A stretch of 64,000 nucleotides of DNA from NCBI RefSeq assembly GCF_042242105.1, contig NC_092024.1:3853501-3917500 (forward strand), written 5' to 3'. This DNA comes from Pempheris klunzingeri (taxonomy: Eukaryota > Chordata > Actinopteri > Acropomatiformes > Pempheridae). The position numbers and the translations under genes are program-made. Each line of letters begins with the position of its first letter. Position 1 is the stretch's first letter. This document shows positions 1-13,700 of the stretch, one piece after another. Under the pieces are notes generated by a model. It ran no database searches. It worked only from the letters and a program-made list of their open reading frames with translations, and was not told the DNA's origin.

Positions 1-954
1 TGTTTCTTGTTTCAAGATACAGACATTAATTTTTAGGAAATAATTGAAAATAAGATGATGAACTATGTCAAAACTCTTCTATAACACAGAGGGAAGCACA
101 TACTTAGTATTTCCTTATGTATTAACTAACTTTTGTTGATGCACAAGGAATATGTATGAACTCCATGAATTACAGAATCAGTACTCAGGAGTCTGGACAC
201 ACTCATCGTGCACCTTAGTTAAGGCCAGTTTCCAGTCCTGTAATTGGCTTGGATTGATTGCACTTGAGTTGATTCCAACATTTGAGTCTCCTGGTGTTTA
301 GTCATGCAAAACTGGCCCCCAACTCTTCACAAAGTTGCCTTCTTCATACACCTGCAGAAATATGATTCAGTTGGTGTATTAATAAAGTCCAAATAAATGC
401 TTGCACAAATTGTCAATATGTGGTGTTTGGGGAGAGAAACTTCAAACAGGATCTAGACTTGTGATAACTAGTCGATATTACCAGTGTGTCTGAGCATGCA
501 GTGTGGGATTACCTCTTTACTGTGGATACTTCATGAAACATAAATGTTGCAGAGGAAAGACAAAAAGTTATGTAACTAAGTCGTTGACAAAGAGGGGATT
601 AATGTACACATTTATATATTCTTATCAGCCATCAGACATCTTTATTTTCTAAGACCTCATGTGCAAACTTACTTGAAAAACTCAGCAAGTCAACAGATGC
701 AGGTAAAGAACAGATGTTTAGCAGAAAATGTGTCGACTTGATACGGCAACAGTGGAGAGACACTTTTTTAAAAAAATAACATGTAATAATAAAAAATCAC
801 TCTTGCACCCAACTTGCACTGATATAATAGCATCACCCTCAGACAACAAATACAGCAATATGACCCATGGAATAAAGTCTGGCACTGTCCTGCAAAGGTA
901 TCTTACGAGCTGAGAATGTTCATGAAAGTGGCACGTATTGTGCACTGTATGCAG
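1..954. other. 3' flank of qrsl1, no further gene seen
   Basis: This AT-rich stretch lies downstream of the qrsl1 stop codon. The part nearest 954 should be qrsl1 3' UTR. No splice-bounded conserved coding segment or RNA gene was recognised. Short open stretches here have no recognisable family similarity. Confidence 0.5.
641..646 (-). terminator. candidate qrsl1 polyadenylation signal
   Basis: The plus strand reads TTTATT here, which is AATAAA on the minus strand, about 310 bases past the qrsl1 stop. It is a candidate only. AT-rich DNA gives this hexamer by chance and no cDNA end is available. Confidence 0.3.
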
Positions 955-3900
955 TTACACAGTTGAAGTCTGCTCCCTTTTGGTCATCCCTGTGTCATTG
1001 TTGCTTTCGCTGGAGTCTCCATAGTCATGGAGGGAGGGAAACCCGACCCTCTGCTCAATCCAGCGGGCGACACTGAGCAGCTTCTTGTCCTGGAGGGAGG
1101 GGCCGATAAGCTGTAAGCCAATGGGAAGGCCCCGTCGTGATAAAGCGATCGGCACAGAAACAGCAGGGAGACCTGTGGTGAAGAAAAAGAGAGCTGAGGG
1201 AAGGTTCCGGTAAAGCCAATGATTAGGATCTCAAGGTTAGTTACAGGTTAGTTTGGAGAGTGATAAAAGGTGGGAGAAAGTTTAACTGAATGTAAACACA
1301 CACACATTTCTGCCATCAGACATTAACAGAGTAAAAAGAGAGAACTGCCTTTGCCTACAAATACTCATTTCCTCTTTTAATTTCACTTTGACATCTTTTC
1401 TCCACTGAGCCTTTGTTATAGGATGAAAGTAAGACGCATTTACTGAAATAGTTTTGGGGCGAAAAGTTTTCAGTCAAGCGTGTGTGGGTGTGTATACGTT
1501 ATGCGTGTGTGTCCATGCATGTGGAATATAAATGCTCCTGAACCCTCCCACACTTCCTACACATGCATGAACGGTTGTGCCTTGTTTTTCTTCTCTCTGT
1601 ACCTGCCACGTTGACGGGCTGCGTGAAGATGTCTTCCTGCGCGCTGCGTGTTCGGTTGTCTTCCTGTGTGAAGTCGGAGTAACAGGCCGCATCACTCAGC
1701 GTAGTGGGCGTCAGCAGCACATCCACACCTGAACCGAACACGCGCCTGAAGTCCTCTGCGATCAGCCGGCGAACCTTCTGGGCCTTTACAAAGTAGTGCT
1801 GGTAGTTCCTGGCAAAATGAGGGCGAAGATGCAGACGGTTCATTCTTGCAGTTCTGGAAATATTGCGGCAGCTTGCAGCGCTCAGTTTTATTCTCTCTTT
1901 CATATTTCGCGAAAGATGACTTGCCAAATGTGCTCATAGCTGTACGGCCTAATGACAATAGAGATCTGAGATCAGAGAAAAGGTAAAAGCAATGAAGTGG
2001 CACACTGTTCTTCACTGGTAGTGGACTGAATCAGACGCTTGTCTCACTGTTTGAGCAGGAAGTAGTTTCCACACAGTATCCTCTGTCTCACTACATCGTT
2101 GAAGCCCTCATGTCTGGTCGAGGCATACATGGCCTCTGTTGAGCTGTCCACCGCACTACGATGGCCTGACAGGAGAGGGACAGAAATCCAGGGCATTATC
2201 TTTTCTGATTGTGTACTGTGGAGTAATCCAGCAGGTTCCCCGTGTGATCTCATGCCTGAACCATACATGCTGCACTCTTCCTACATATATACTTGTTCAT
2301 ACCGTATTCTAGACCATCAAAGCGGGCCATGTTAGACGCCACCTCAGCACAGCACAGGACGTGGTAGCACACAATGGAGTACTGGGTGTGGGGGAGGGAT
2401 ACTTGCTCCACTCGTGCCCCCGCCCTCTCAAACATGTCGGCAACGCGACTCCACTGTGCTAGAGTCTCAGCAGACAGCCCCGGGGAGTGGTACTCCTGAC
2501 ATGCATTCAGAGACAGGGAAGACAAGCAGCTTTAGGAAATCAATGCATTTATGGTCACAGCGATATAAAGACAAAGGGAATGGGAGCGATCTTCACATAC
2601 AGACACTGTCCTCCACAAACAATGGGTCTTGATAATGACTCTGCTAAGACTCGCAAACTTGAGGTTCAGGACACGAATCCCTAGGTTCCATTTAAAGACA
2701 TGAAAACCAGTTCCTTCTCCAATCAAACTAACAAATGTCAATGCTTAATATGTTTTATTGTGACATTGTGTTATTGTCTTCTTCGAATCATTTTATGTAA
2801 AAACAAGAATCAGGTGTCCTTTATCATACTTAATTTCTGATAGCTTGAGAAATGCAATACTCTTCCTGTATTAAATATTTCAGACAAAACGTAAGTTGCT
2901 AACTTAACTTATAGGAAGGAAATATGGTATCAGTGATGCTGATAACACAAAGGAGATGGTGTATTAACACGGAGCTGTACTCACCTTTGGGATGCCTACA
3001 CAGATTTTCTCGGCATCAAAGTCTTCAGGTAGCTCCGGCAGAGATGGAGGTGCACGAATTGTTGTTGAGTCTCTAATATCAAGGCCTTGGAGGACATCTG
3101 CGTAAGACACCAACAAAATTAGGTCCATTATTTGACAGCAAATGACAAATAATGACAATGTTTCAATGCTGATTCAGCAGATAAAACAGTGAGTGCTTCT
3201 CATCAAAGCACGGTGTGTGTCAAAGACGTCCAATAAATATGTTGAATGCTTTTTCTTCCATGTGAAAAATTGCAAAGCCATTTAAAAAAAAATATGCTTG
3301 CTTACTTGCAAAGGCTAGAGAGGATGCATGGCATGGGCTACCGTCAGGGTGCCGCCTAGAGCACAGGTTTCATTTCAGCATAGCGGGCGGCTGGGGCACT
3401 TATTGAGTGTCACTTTTTGAATGTCAAGCTCTTGATGTCCTGCATTTTGGTGAATTTTCATGCACTGATTTGCGCATTTTCTGCATCCATTTATGGATTA
3501 ATACCTATTCTCCTGGAGATGATCTTTTTCTTTTTTGTCAACGCATGTGTAGGCATGATTTACCCTTCAGCCCTCTTTGTGGCCTTTGTTTAAGGAAGTG
3601 ACCTCTTTAAATGAGGATGTGGCTCCTATTCACATCATTAATTCATTTGAACTCATTTATAAACGGCTCAATAGCTCATATGTGTTTCAACAGGTACAGA
3701 CTTGAGCCTATCACTGATGGCCTGCAGTCATCAACCACTGAGCCTCTACGTTGTAACCCTGATTTAAAAGCCACCGCCACATCCGACCCAACGCTGCCTT
3801 CTCTTGCTGCGCTGACAGGACGCTCACCATGTCATACATCAGCAGTGATAACTCTGTCACGGCTCATGGTAGCCTTTTTCTTGTTGTTAATTTTTTCTAA

Positions 3901-6900
3901 GATAATAGACAGTAGTCAGACATAACAAACATGGCAGCAAAGAAAAGTGGATTACATGCAAAATCTGTCCCATACTGGATTATAACCATGATGTCATAGC
4001 TGCTGGGTATTGAAATATTTGATATTTAATATATTGAATTAGATCCAACAGTTAACTTTTGATATATCTATCAACTGGACTGGCAGGCACTTTAGCACAC
4101 TGTACTCAATGGCTTTGATTAAAACTAATTGGCCAGCAAAAGTGCATGCACATCAACAGAAGTGATGTGCATCATAAAATGTACCATTTTATTTGATCCT
4201 TTATTTATCTAGGTAAGTACCATTGAATTCAATTAAGTGACATTTAAATAAATTAGAGCCCTCCATTAGAAATAAGGAGCTGCAAATGCAGAATGACCAT
4301 ATTGATGAGGAGCCACAAGTTTGTTCTGTCGGTCCAGATGACGTTCAGTTTTGAACGTTGGGCTCTGGATAAAGACAGGCTGTCAGTGGAGTCCTACCTA
4401 ACACAATGGCTGCATCACTGACGCTACGGGTCACAATCCCAGGGACATCCATGGAGTTGACCAGGGGGATGAGACCATGTCTGGACAGCAGCCCATAAGT
4501 GGGCTTGAGGGCCACAACACCGCACAATGCTCCAGGGTTACGAGTCGAACCACCAGTGTCTGAACCCAAAGCCCTGCCAAGTAATTACCAAAAACATATT
4601 CTGATTTGTAAACACCATTTTGAATGAAACCTTTGTAGCATTTTCTCTCTTTGCAATGGTTTTCCTTAACCAGTGAATGCGAATGTGTTCCCTCACAGGT
4701 AGCTGGTGAGTGATGCCACAGCTGCAGCACTTCCTCCTGAGCTTCCTCCAGCGATGACCCAGTCGGAGTCTGCTGTTGAGCCTGCCTGCTCTCTGTATGG
4801 AGCAGCGTAGCTCCAGGGGTTACTCACTGGGCCAAAAGCCCCATCAGTACTGCCTGAACTGCAGGACAAATAAATGATAAATAAATATGACAATGACAAC
4901 CAATAATGTAAAATCAGAGTCTCTTCCCGTAGGTGCACACAGCCGTCACAGCTTCATCAAGCAATTTATAAAATAAACTGGGATTTGTAGCTGATCTGTA
5001 GAGCTATTCTGACATTGATAACTGTGGCCTTACCCCATAGCAAACTCATCCATGTTGGTTTTCCCTACGAGAACAGCCCCTTGGTCTAAGAGCTTCTGGA
5101 CCACTGTAGCATTGTAGGGTGGAGCGTAGTCTGTAGGTAGGTAGGTTGTCATTACTGGGTTGGATACAAAATATATGGAGTGGAAAATCTAAGAGCAGTA
5201 CTTTCACTGACCTTTCAGCATTCTGGAAGCACACGTGGTCCTGATGTTTTCTGTGCAGAAGTTGTCCTTGACTGCAAAGGGGATTCCATCCAGAGGACCT
5301 CTGGGGGCACCTGGGGGACAACAAGATCAAACATTAACACCACCTTCACGCCACAGAACACACAGTGGTGATCAAAGTTAGAGGACAACCTACAATTTCC
5401 TAAATTTCAAGGTCACTGCCTACTGCCTATTTGAAATGATCCAAACAGGAGTAAAATGGCAGTTGTCATGAGTTACATACACAACTCACAAAAAGTTAGG
5501 GATATTCGACTTTCAGGTGAAATATATGGAAAATGTAAAAAGTTAATGCTACAGTGATATTATATCATGAAAGTAGGGCATTTAAGTAGAAGCATGCAAT
5601 GGTAGTTTTATTAATCTTAAACAATTTATTGAAAGAAAATCTAACAACAGTGGTAGGTATACCACAACAAAACATTTTCGGTGCCTCAATAAATTGGGAC
5701 GTAGCCAAAGGACGTCCACTCCTCTCCTTTCTGTGACTCTTCCAATCTCTGTATCACTGTTCCAACCTCCTGATGACACTCTGTGACCCTCTAAGCTCAG
5801 TGAACACCTCCGTCTGAGGACTTCCTGTTTGAAGCCTCCAGTGTTGAGGTGCTGCTGATCAACTGTTAGGTGTCGTCTTGGTCTCATGATGTCAGAATGT
5901 GAACAGCAGGATGAGGAGGACTGTTTAAATACCAATTCTAACTGAAGCAGGAAATGTATTGGTGGATTCATGGATCAAACCTGTTGTGAATGTTGCTGTT
6001 AAGCTTCTTGTTAGAGAACAGCAACTGGTGCAGAAAGTACTGAAACACTGAACAGTTGGACATGTGCATTCAAAGGTTTAGAGAAGGTCACATTAAGTTC
6101 ACCTGGAAAGGTTAGAATGCATTTTAGGTTCATCCTGAAATTTCACCTGAAAGCCGAATATCCCTAACTTTTTGTGAGTAGTGTATATTCTGAAGCACAG
6201 TGTGAAAAACTTTAATGAGATATTTGAAAGAGAACACTGATCAAAATTAGAGAACACTTTCAGATACCTCCCAGTTATTGGTGTTAATCTGGCACCTGGT
6301 GCTAATTTCCTTAATTATCTGACAAACCCCATTTAATTGGCAGCCTAACTTCAGACATGCTAGTTGTAATCTCTCTCCGTGCTACAGTCACTGCTGTTCT
6401 CTAATTTTGATCATTGTGTTTTCCGCAAAATAAAGTTTGGGTTATAATAAAGTGCCTTGGCTATCTTGTAAAAACACTCTTCCAGCAGCATGATATAGCC
6501 ACAACAAACATTCCTTCAAATGTTGAGCGGTGAAGATTACATTATTTCTGAAAAGAAATCAAGTGTTGATAAATCGTTTTCTAATTGTGATCACAGCTGT
6601 ATATGGAAGCAGTGATGTGTCCGCACCCCGCAGCAGTCTGCTTTCTGCTTCTTGAGCCTGCTTCAGTGCCAGCTCCTCTGTCACGGTGATGTAAGCGTTA
6701 AGATGGCGTGTTTTCTTGATGCGGTTAAGACACTTCCTGCAAAGCTCGGTTGGGGAGGTTCCTCCCTCCCTGAGCGCCGCAGACACCTGGAGAGTGAAGA
6801 GGAAACATCAGCATTGTAACTCAGTTCGTTGACTTAATGGGCGATAATGTAGGGAGCCTGAAACTGAAGCAACCAAATGGAATTCTGCCATGATTATCTT

Positions 6901-7580
6901 CATTATTTCAGCCTGTGCTTTTTATTTCTTCCCTCCTTAAAATGCCTTGAGACAGTTGTTACAAATTACTTCACAAAGTAAAGACTTTATTCAAAAAATG
7001 ATGGAATAAAACAGCATGTGTTGCTACAGATTCACCTGCAGCAGCTGTACATAAAGCTGATAGAGACAGTGTCCTGCTTCAGATGTATTAACTGTGTGTA
7101 GAAGCTGTAAACTGATGCTGTAATATGTATCGGATGTTTTAACTGTGCATGAAGTGCATCACATAAGCCTCTCTTTAAAAGCATTAACATGCTGCTGCCA
7201 TGTTAATCCATCAGTCGTGCTCCAATAACATTGACAGGGGTCATTAAGCTAAATAAAACTTTTATTTTTGACACTTTAAGCGCACGTATCTGTTAGTTCT
7301 TAAGGGTAAATCATCATTAAGTGGCACTACTTGGTTATTTCTACTTTTACCTCTTCCAAAAATACGAAACACAGTTTTGTTTCACACGAGCCACACAGGT
7401 TTTGTGTCACCTACTGTCCATTGGGTTCTTCTATATCATATCATATCATTTAAGCTAGTTATGAGACGACAGCACAACATGCGGCTGAGCGCTGCGGACT
7501 GACACGAACGCGAACTAAACCCAGAGAACAAAGCGAAAAGTCGTATCGTTACCAACCTCTCTTATCGTCAGGCTGAGCAT
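955..7580 (-). CDS. qrsl1: Glutamyl-tRNA(Gln) amidotransferase subunit A, mitochondrial (GatA homologue)
   Basis: This is the amidase subunit of the mitochondrial GatCAB complex, which converts Glu-tRNA(Gln) to Gln-tRNA(Gln) using ammonia from glutamine. Coding exons, 5' to 3' on the minus strand: 7557-7580, 6627-6786, 5212-5310, 5034-5130, 4697-4858, 4398-4573, 2985-3097, 2303-2495, 2048-2165, 1603-1808, 955-1172. They join to 1566 nt, 521 aa plus stop, close to the roughly 528 aa of human QRSL1. The amidase signature is intact: Lys76 in AVKDNF, cis-Ser166 in GGSSGGS and nucleophile Ser190 in GSDTGGS. The 24-residue gap between the two serines is the family spacing. Other conserved stretches are [17 protein letters not shown] and [11 protein letters not shown]. 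The start MLSLTIRE matches the human N-terminus in length. The donors of exons 1 and 2 (gttggt, gtgcgg) are weak but are fixed by phase and homology. Intron 2 carries nested transposons. The gene is head-to-head with rtn4ip1. Confidence 0.96.
3098..4397. other. qrsl1 intron 6, no feature recognised
   Basis: This 1.3 kb intron separates the GSDTGGS-containing exon from exon 7. I see no repeat family or embedded gene in it. The other qrsl1 introns over 300 bases (1173-1602, 2496-2984 and 6787-7556) are also without recognisable content. Intron 2 is listed separately for its transposons. Confidence 0.6.
5357..6420. mobile_element. Tc1/mariner-like remnant with IR/DR-type ends (outer element)
   Basis: The left end near 5361-5388 (gtgatcaaagttagaggac) matches the reverse complement of the right end near 6396-6418 (aatgatcaaaattagagaac). 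A further copy of the same motif lies inside the right arm at about 6238-6262. Two motif copies in one terminal repeat is the IR/DR layout of fish Tc1-like transposons. No transposase belonging to it remains. It lies in qrsl1 intron 2 and is interrupted by a second element at 5478-6185. The outer boundaries are approximate. Confidence 0.55.
5478..6185 (-). mobile_element. Nonautonomous Tc1/mariner-like element nested in another
   Basis: Terminal inverted repeats of more than 40 bases start CACAACTCACAAAAAGTTAG at 5480 and reappear inverted up to 6183, with only a few mismatches. Each is flanked by TA, the Tc1/mariner target duplication. Inside, near 5887 on the minus strand, a reading frame starts [11 protein letters not shown], which resembles a Tc1-like transposase N-terminus. 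The rest is deleted or out of frame, so the element cannot move itself. At 708 bases it is about half the length of a full element. Confidence 0.65.
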
Positions 7581-8040
7581 GCTGACAGTATTTCCCGACA
7601 ACCTTTAAAAAATTAACAGTAACCTTAGCACCAGTATGCAGCACTAGCGGGCTGCCATGTTTGTTTCGTTTACCGACGTCCAGCAACCTTTTCTGTGATT
7701 GGATAGCTGTTGAGCAAACCGCGCTCTGATTGGCGGAGGGAGCCGAGCGCTGTCCAAAAAAACAAAAAGAAAACACACCGGTCAAGGAAGTGGCACGTTA
7801 CGGAGGAGGACGCTGATTTGAAATGAGCATACACTTTGGAATTATTGCATTTATCGAGCTGACTTTTTATACAAGGAGAAGATGTCTCTAGTCGCAAGGT
7901 TTTCGTGTTATATAAAGAACTTAAATACTCTAATGTAGCAGACTGAGTGTACACTCCTGTCTGTAGCAGGGATTCAGAGCCCGCTAATTTACATTTGCGC
8001 TATTTAATTTGACAACATTTAGGATTTTCAGACTTGAAAG
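7581..8040. promoter_or_regulatory. Bidirectional qrsl1 / rtn4ip1 promoter
   Basis: The two start codons are 460 bases apart and point away from each other. Two ATTGG motifs (inverted CCAAT, the NF-Y site) lie at 7698-7702 and 7729-7733, 31 bases apart, in a GC-richer patch. GCCATGTT at 7654-7661 fits a YY1-like core. No TATA box is obvious. Both genes encode mitochondrial proteins, so shared control is plausible. The factor assignments are motif-based inference. Confidence 0.7.
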
Positions 8041-10667
8041 ATGAGCTGTGTTCGACCCTCGGTGCACAGTAGGTTGGTTCACCTTTGTAAATCACCTCCC
8101 TGGCGTGGAAGCCAGACAAGACTGTTGAGCACCACCAAACCCCGCAGGACCGTCATGCCTGCTTGGGTTATAGATAAATATGGAAGCAACGATGTGTTAC
8201 GCTTCACTAAAAACGCCAGTTTCCCCATCATCAACTACCCTAATGAGGTTATTGTCAAAGTGTTTGCAGCAGGACTGAACCCACTTGACGTCAGCATGAG
8301 AGGTGAGTGACACCCCTGGGTGTTCAAAGCTGTGGCACAGCCTGCAACTGAGAAAAGTGGGAGACTCCAGTGACTGGTGTGTCAGACTGATGTGTCCTGC
8401 GGTTGGGCCTGTATTTGTTTCTTGAAATGAGTCATGGAGCTCATCGCCCCCCTCCCACGCAGCCAGTGTCTGGTGTACCACTCTGGTCTTGGAGGAGGGG
8501 GTGGATAGAGAGCTGCTGCTTAGTGGAAACTTTCACAAGCTGGATTGCTGCATTTTGGAAGGTGTCATATTTTCTCTTCACATGAGGGTGACCTACGTAA
8601 CCTACGTGACTGCGACAACATCTGATCTTATCTTCATCTCATCCTTTGAAAAAACCCAGACCTGCTTATCTGTTTGCAGGCTGGTGATGGACTGATCGGC
8701 TGCGTCCTGACTGACTTCCTGGCTTCTTGTCCCTCCACACACATTTTCTGACATTTCAGCAACACTTCAATCACCTTGTTAAAGAATCTTCTAATTATTC
8801 CTACGCCCCCTCTCTCTCATTGAAAAATCTTAAAAAAAAGTATGAATATGCAAATATTCATTACACAAGTCTATCTGTTGAGCACCAAATGTCTCCTGCT
8901 TTACTGAAGAGTCCATTCTCAGTCTTTATTCGGCACAATCTGTAACAATATATAACAATATATTTTCTACTGTTGCCAACCTTTCGCCCCACTAATTCCT
9001 CACCCTTTTTTAATTTTTTCGAAGAATAAAGAATAGATGATGTTAGAGACAAAATAAGCTCCTGACCCTCAGGTTACTCGACAGACCCTGCTTTGTTAAA
9101 CTGATGCAGCTGATCACAAAATCCTTTTAAAGATATTTGATAAGATATTTGAGATAAGACTGCCATGGACCTTGATGCAGTTTTTAAAACTGTAGATTAA
9201 AACTGTAGCTGCTGGAAGCTCTTAGACCAAGAGTGTCTCTGATCCTGTTCTTTCTGTCTCACATTTTTATAGTTACACTTGTAACTTTTTTAATTCCTCT
9301 CTCGTGTCTTGACTGTGCTGAAGCTCTTAAGCGCCGGCTGTAACAAGAAGCTCTCTCCCTGCCAGGTGGCTACGGTGCCGCTACGCTGTCTGCGAAGAGA
9401 GACCCTCTGAATATCAAGCAGTCGGGCAGCGAGTTCCCTCTCGTCCTGGGAAGGGACGTGTCCGGGGTCATCATGGAGTGCGGCCTGGATGTGAAGTACT
9501 TCAGAGAAAGGGACGAGGTAAACAAAAGCAGAGAGCAGATGAGAGAGATGAGAGCATGTGCTCTCGGCAACCTCCGTAGTTCACGGAAACAACTTGTTGC
9601 TTGCACACAGCGAGTGAGTCACGTATGAATAAAGCTAGAGTGCTGTAAACAACGAGACGCAGCCGCAGTAACGCCTTGTTTAAGTTCAGAATAGAGAGGA
9701 TAGACGAGAATCATTCAGACCCAGCACGGTGTAAACACACGACCTGTGCCGATGAATCCTGATTTCTGACACCACATGCTGATGGCACAGGCAACACCGT
9801 TGGCATGTCAGTGGTGTTAAAGAGTGGGAGTGTTTTCTCTGCTCTCTAATGCCAACAGAGCATCATCACCACAGTGTATCTGAGCAAGCGCGTGGCTCAC
9901 CCATTCCTGGCCACAGAGTACGCTCTGTCACAACAATTCTTCGACCAGGATTATGTTCTGCTATTTCATGACATTTCAACGTAGTCATGACTCAAGTCTT
10001 TTCCATGTCTTGGCCCAGAAGAGCCTTTGAGGTAGAACAGGCCTCCGGTGAGAGTCATTAAAACACCATCGCCTTTAACTTGGAGTATTTTTTTAATCGA
10101 CGATGCATGACAGATACATGGAGGCGCTGCACTTATTCGACTTATTGATCAACGATCAGTCAGTTGACAAAAGGAAAATTGGCAATGAAGAATTAACCTA
10201 AAATTTAAATTTAATTGCATTAATGTAAAATGTCTAATTTTTTTTTTTAAGGCTTTAGCTTTTTTTCAGTGTGTATGGGTAAAGCAAGCCAAAACACAAC
10301 ACAGGCAGAGCTGATAAGACACACACGTACAGTAGTGAGAGAAGCATTACATCAAACAGAGGATGGGAATTAGTGCAACATGAGGGCTGATATGATGCAG
10401 TGTGATCACATTTCTGTTATACACAATATATACATTTTCTGTCTGCATTTGTCACCCGAATACATCGGCTTGCACATTTCACTGCTTCCTGATATTTTAC
10501 GGAACAAAAGATTCGATAAGAATTCATTAGCACTTTGGTCACGTTTTTTCCCTTTTAGTCATGTTTACATTTTCATTTCACTTTACAAACTTGTGTATTA
10601 ACCTAGTTTCCATCTCAGATGTGATTTCGATCGTGCACTGTGACCTGATTAATGACTCAGATGTCTT

Positions 10668-10707
<40 letters not shown>

Positions 10708-13700
10708 GGCCTGGACTTTTTAAAAGGCCTGTTTTTGGCACGTCATGATGTCATAGTCTGCCTTTTGTCACCGCATGTTTGTGCACATGTGCTATTTTTG
10801 AGGAGCTATATGACTGTGCAGCCAGCTGTATTGAAATGTGGACAGTGGTTGATGACTGTTGTGTTGCTGTGTGTCTCCCCCAGGTGTGGGCAGCCATCCC
10901 ACCATGGAAGCAGGGCAGCTTGGCCGAGTTTGTGGTGCTGAGTGCCAATGAGGTATGGTTCGTCCGGTGTGCTGCATTGTTGCTCTGAGCTGCAGGAACG
11001 ATCGATGAATGATTGTTTGTGCTGCTGGAACTTTCTCAATTTAGTGTTGCAGTTTGCTTCTATCTGTGAGGATTCATTTCATCGCTATCATATCTGTGTA
11101 ATTAGCTTCCTTTTCGTTAATTGTGGTTTGTTTCAGTGACGCCTCTTATCGGTTTCTACGACCACTTCTGGAATATGTTTTCTTTCCCTCTAAAATCAAA
11201 AGGCAGTTTGCTTATTGCTGAAGCATGCAAAATCATCTAATAAAGACTTCAATAAAGAGCTACGTTCGCACAGTTGTTTCTGGCGTTCACATGGTTTTTT
11301 TCCGTCATGGCTCAGAGGATGGGGATGTGAATGTGTGTTGTGCTCAGGTGTCCCACAAACCAAAGTCACTGAGCCACGCAGAGGCAGCAGCCATCCCCTA
11401 CGTGGCAACCACTGCCTGGTCAGCGCTGGTCAACACCGGTGGGCTTAGCAAGGACAACTGTGCCAAGAAGCGGTGAGGGAACGTGGACAAACACTGTTAC
11501 ACACACACACACACACACACACAATTTCCACTTGTTGTTAATCCCTATCCACCCGAAATACGCTCCCTGTCTTTGATCTAGCCAATTATTCCACTCTGTG
11601 CTCCTTAGCTCCTCAGCTTAGCCCCTGTTAGCCCGCTCTGTAATGAGCCTCTGGCAGATGCTCCCTTGTACTGCGCTGAACTTGACATGCTAAAACCCAG
11701 AATGCGTTCAACATGAATCGTACTGAGAGAGTCTGTGCCACAATAGTGCATTCATAGTACATGTCTCCTTTGCCTCTTCCTCACAGGATTTTGATCCTTG
11801 GAGGATCGGGAGGAGTTGGAACTTTTGCTATACAGGTATGGAAGAAGCACAGTTCACACGTAATGTCACTAAGCTACACACACAGCTAACATCGGTCAGC
11901 CGTGCTCCATGACAACAGCGTTAAAAAAAAAAGACACTGATCGTGAAATAAACAGTGGTTTTATGAAGAGTCCGTTGGCCGGTCAGGTTTCAGACTTTAC
12001 CACGTGTCTTGCACGGTGACCTGGATACTGTAGCTCACATTACACAGACGTAACACTTGATCTCATTAATCATACATTCTCTGTGCTCCTCAAACATTGG
12101 GTAACATTCTGCTCCCAACATCACCCAAACACACACTGCGCTGAGGTGAAACCATCGTTTGTGTCCAGATGCTGAAGGCCTGGGGAGCCCATGTGACCGT
12201 TACCTGCTCTCAGAATGCTGAGCGGTTTGTAAAGGGCCTGGGGGCAGATCACGTGGTGGACTACACCGCTGGACCTGTGGAGGAGCCACTTGGTGCACTG
12301 GAGAAGTGAGAGAACCCCCCCCCCCCCCTTGTTACCAAGGCAACCCAGTACCTCTAGCTGCTGTCAGCTCATTAGTGTGGGAAAATGGAGCCCTTTAATT
12401 TTCTAACAAACTCAGTCAGACTCTGACTTTATCTCTCTCTCCACTTCAGTCATCTGCCCCATCATCCCTTCCTTTGTCTTTTATTCCCAGTGACCCCACA
12501 CGCATGTATCTTTATCTGTGTGCCTTGTTTTTACCAACTCTACCCTTTCTTCACCTCAAGATTTGACCTGATCCTGGATAATATTGGGGGGGACACGGAG
12601 CGCTGGGCACTAAATCTTCTTAAGCCGTGGAGCGGTGCCAAGTACATCACCCTTGTAACACCGTTCCTCCAGAACACTGACAGGCTGGGCATCGCTGATG
12701 GTATGATGCAGACTGCTGCCACAATGGCCTCCAAAGCCCTCAAGGTAGTTCACTACATATTTGGTTCATTACATATTTATTAAAGGATGGATCTTTACTT
12801 CATTGGTTGTTCTCCTTAACTCAAATCGATCCGAACGCATGATGTTGGTCACATGGTCAGTTATGCTGTCGTGTTGCTGCCAGTAGGTGCTGTAGGAGTA
12901 TCATTATATATTTAGATAGATTATTTAGTAGTTTTTACTTATTTCTCTTAATCCTACCATGCCAAGAGTTAAATTCTAAATTCAAACGTCTAACAGATTG
13001 CACGCTAAGACAAACACCACGGCGACATTAGATGACTCAGGTCAGGTAGGCTGCGTTCAACAGCGCATAAAAACTCATCATCCTCATTCATTGGAACGGG
13101 CCGGACTAAACTTTGGTTACAATGTCATCCAGCTCATTATTTTGTGATAGGAAGGTTATTGTGCATAGATTTGTGTATGTATATCTGCTTTATATCTCCT
13201 GAGTGATTGTTGCTGCAAAAGATGAAGTGCTGTTTCCAGTGTTGTTTTAAGTGCACCACATGGCCAAAAGTATGTGGACACTCAAACACTTCCACATCAC
13301 ACCTACATACGATTGCAGAACATCTCATTTCAAAACTATTAATATCAATATCTAGCGTAATAAAGGCTTCCGTTCTTCTCGGAAGATGTTACACAGGGTT
13401 TTGAAAACAAACCCGTTGCCATGGCCACAGCGTTAGTCAGTCTTCAGTGTTACTGAGATATAAATCATCTTTCCTGAAATACAACTTCATCGCTGCATGT
13501 GCAGCACAAACATAGTCGGGACAAATTTAGATTATAATACCATTTACTATACACACATTAGTACTGTGCACATGAGTGGCATCCTGTCAGTGTGCCTGCT
13601 GTGGTGAACTTCATGCAGAGCAAAGCTTGCAATGCAGTGCATATGTGGCTTGTGCGTGCGTGTGTGTGTGTGTGTGTTTGCGTGTGTGTGTGCCACCTCT

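Noticed and set aside
10561..10941. A 126-codon open frame overlapping rtn4ip1 exon 3
   Set aside because: It runs through the (GT)n tract and uses exon 3 in the wrong frame. The true frame gives [11 protein letters not shown].
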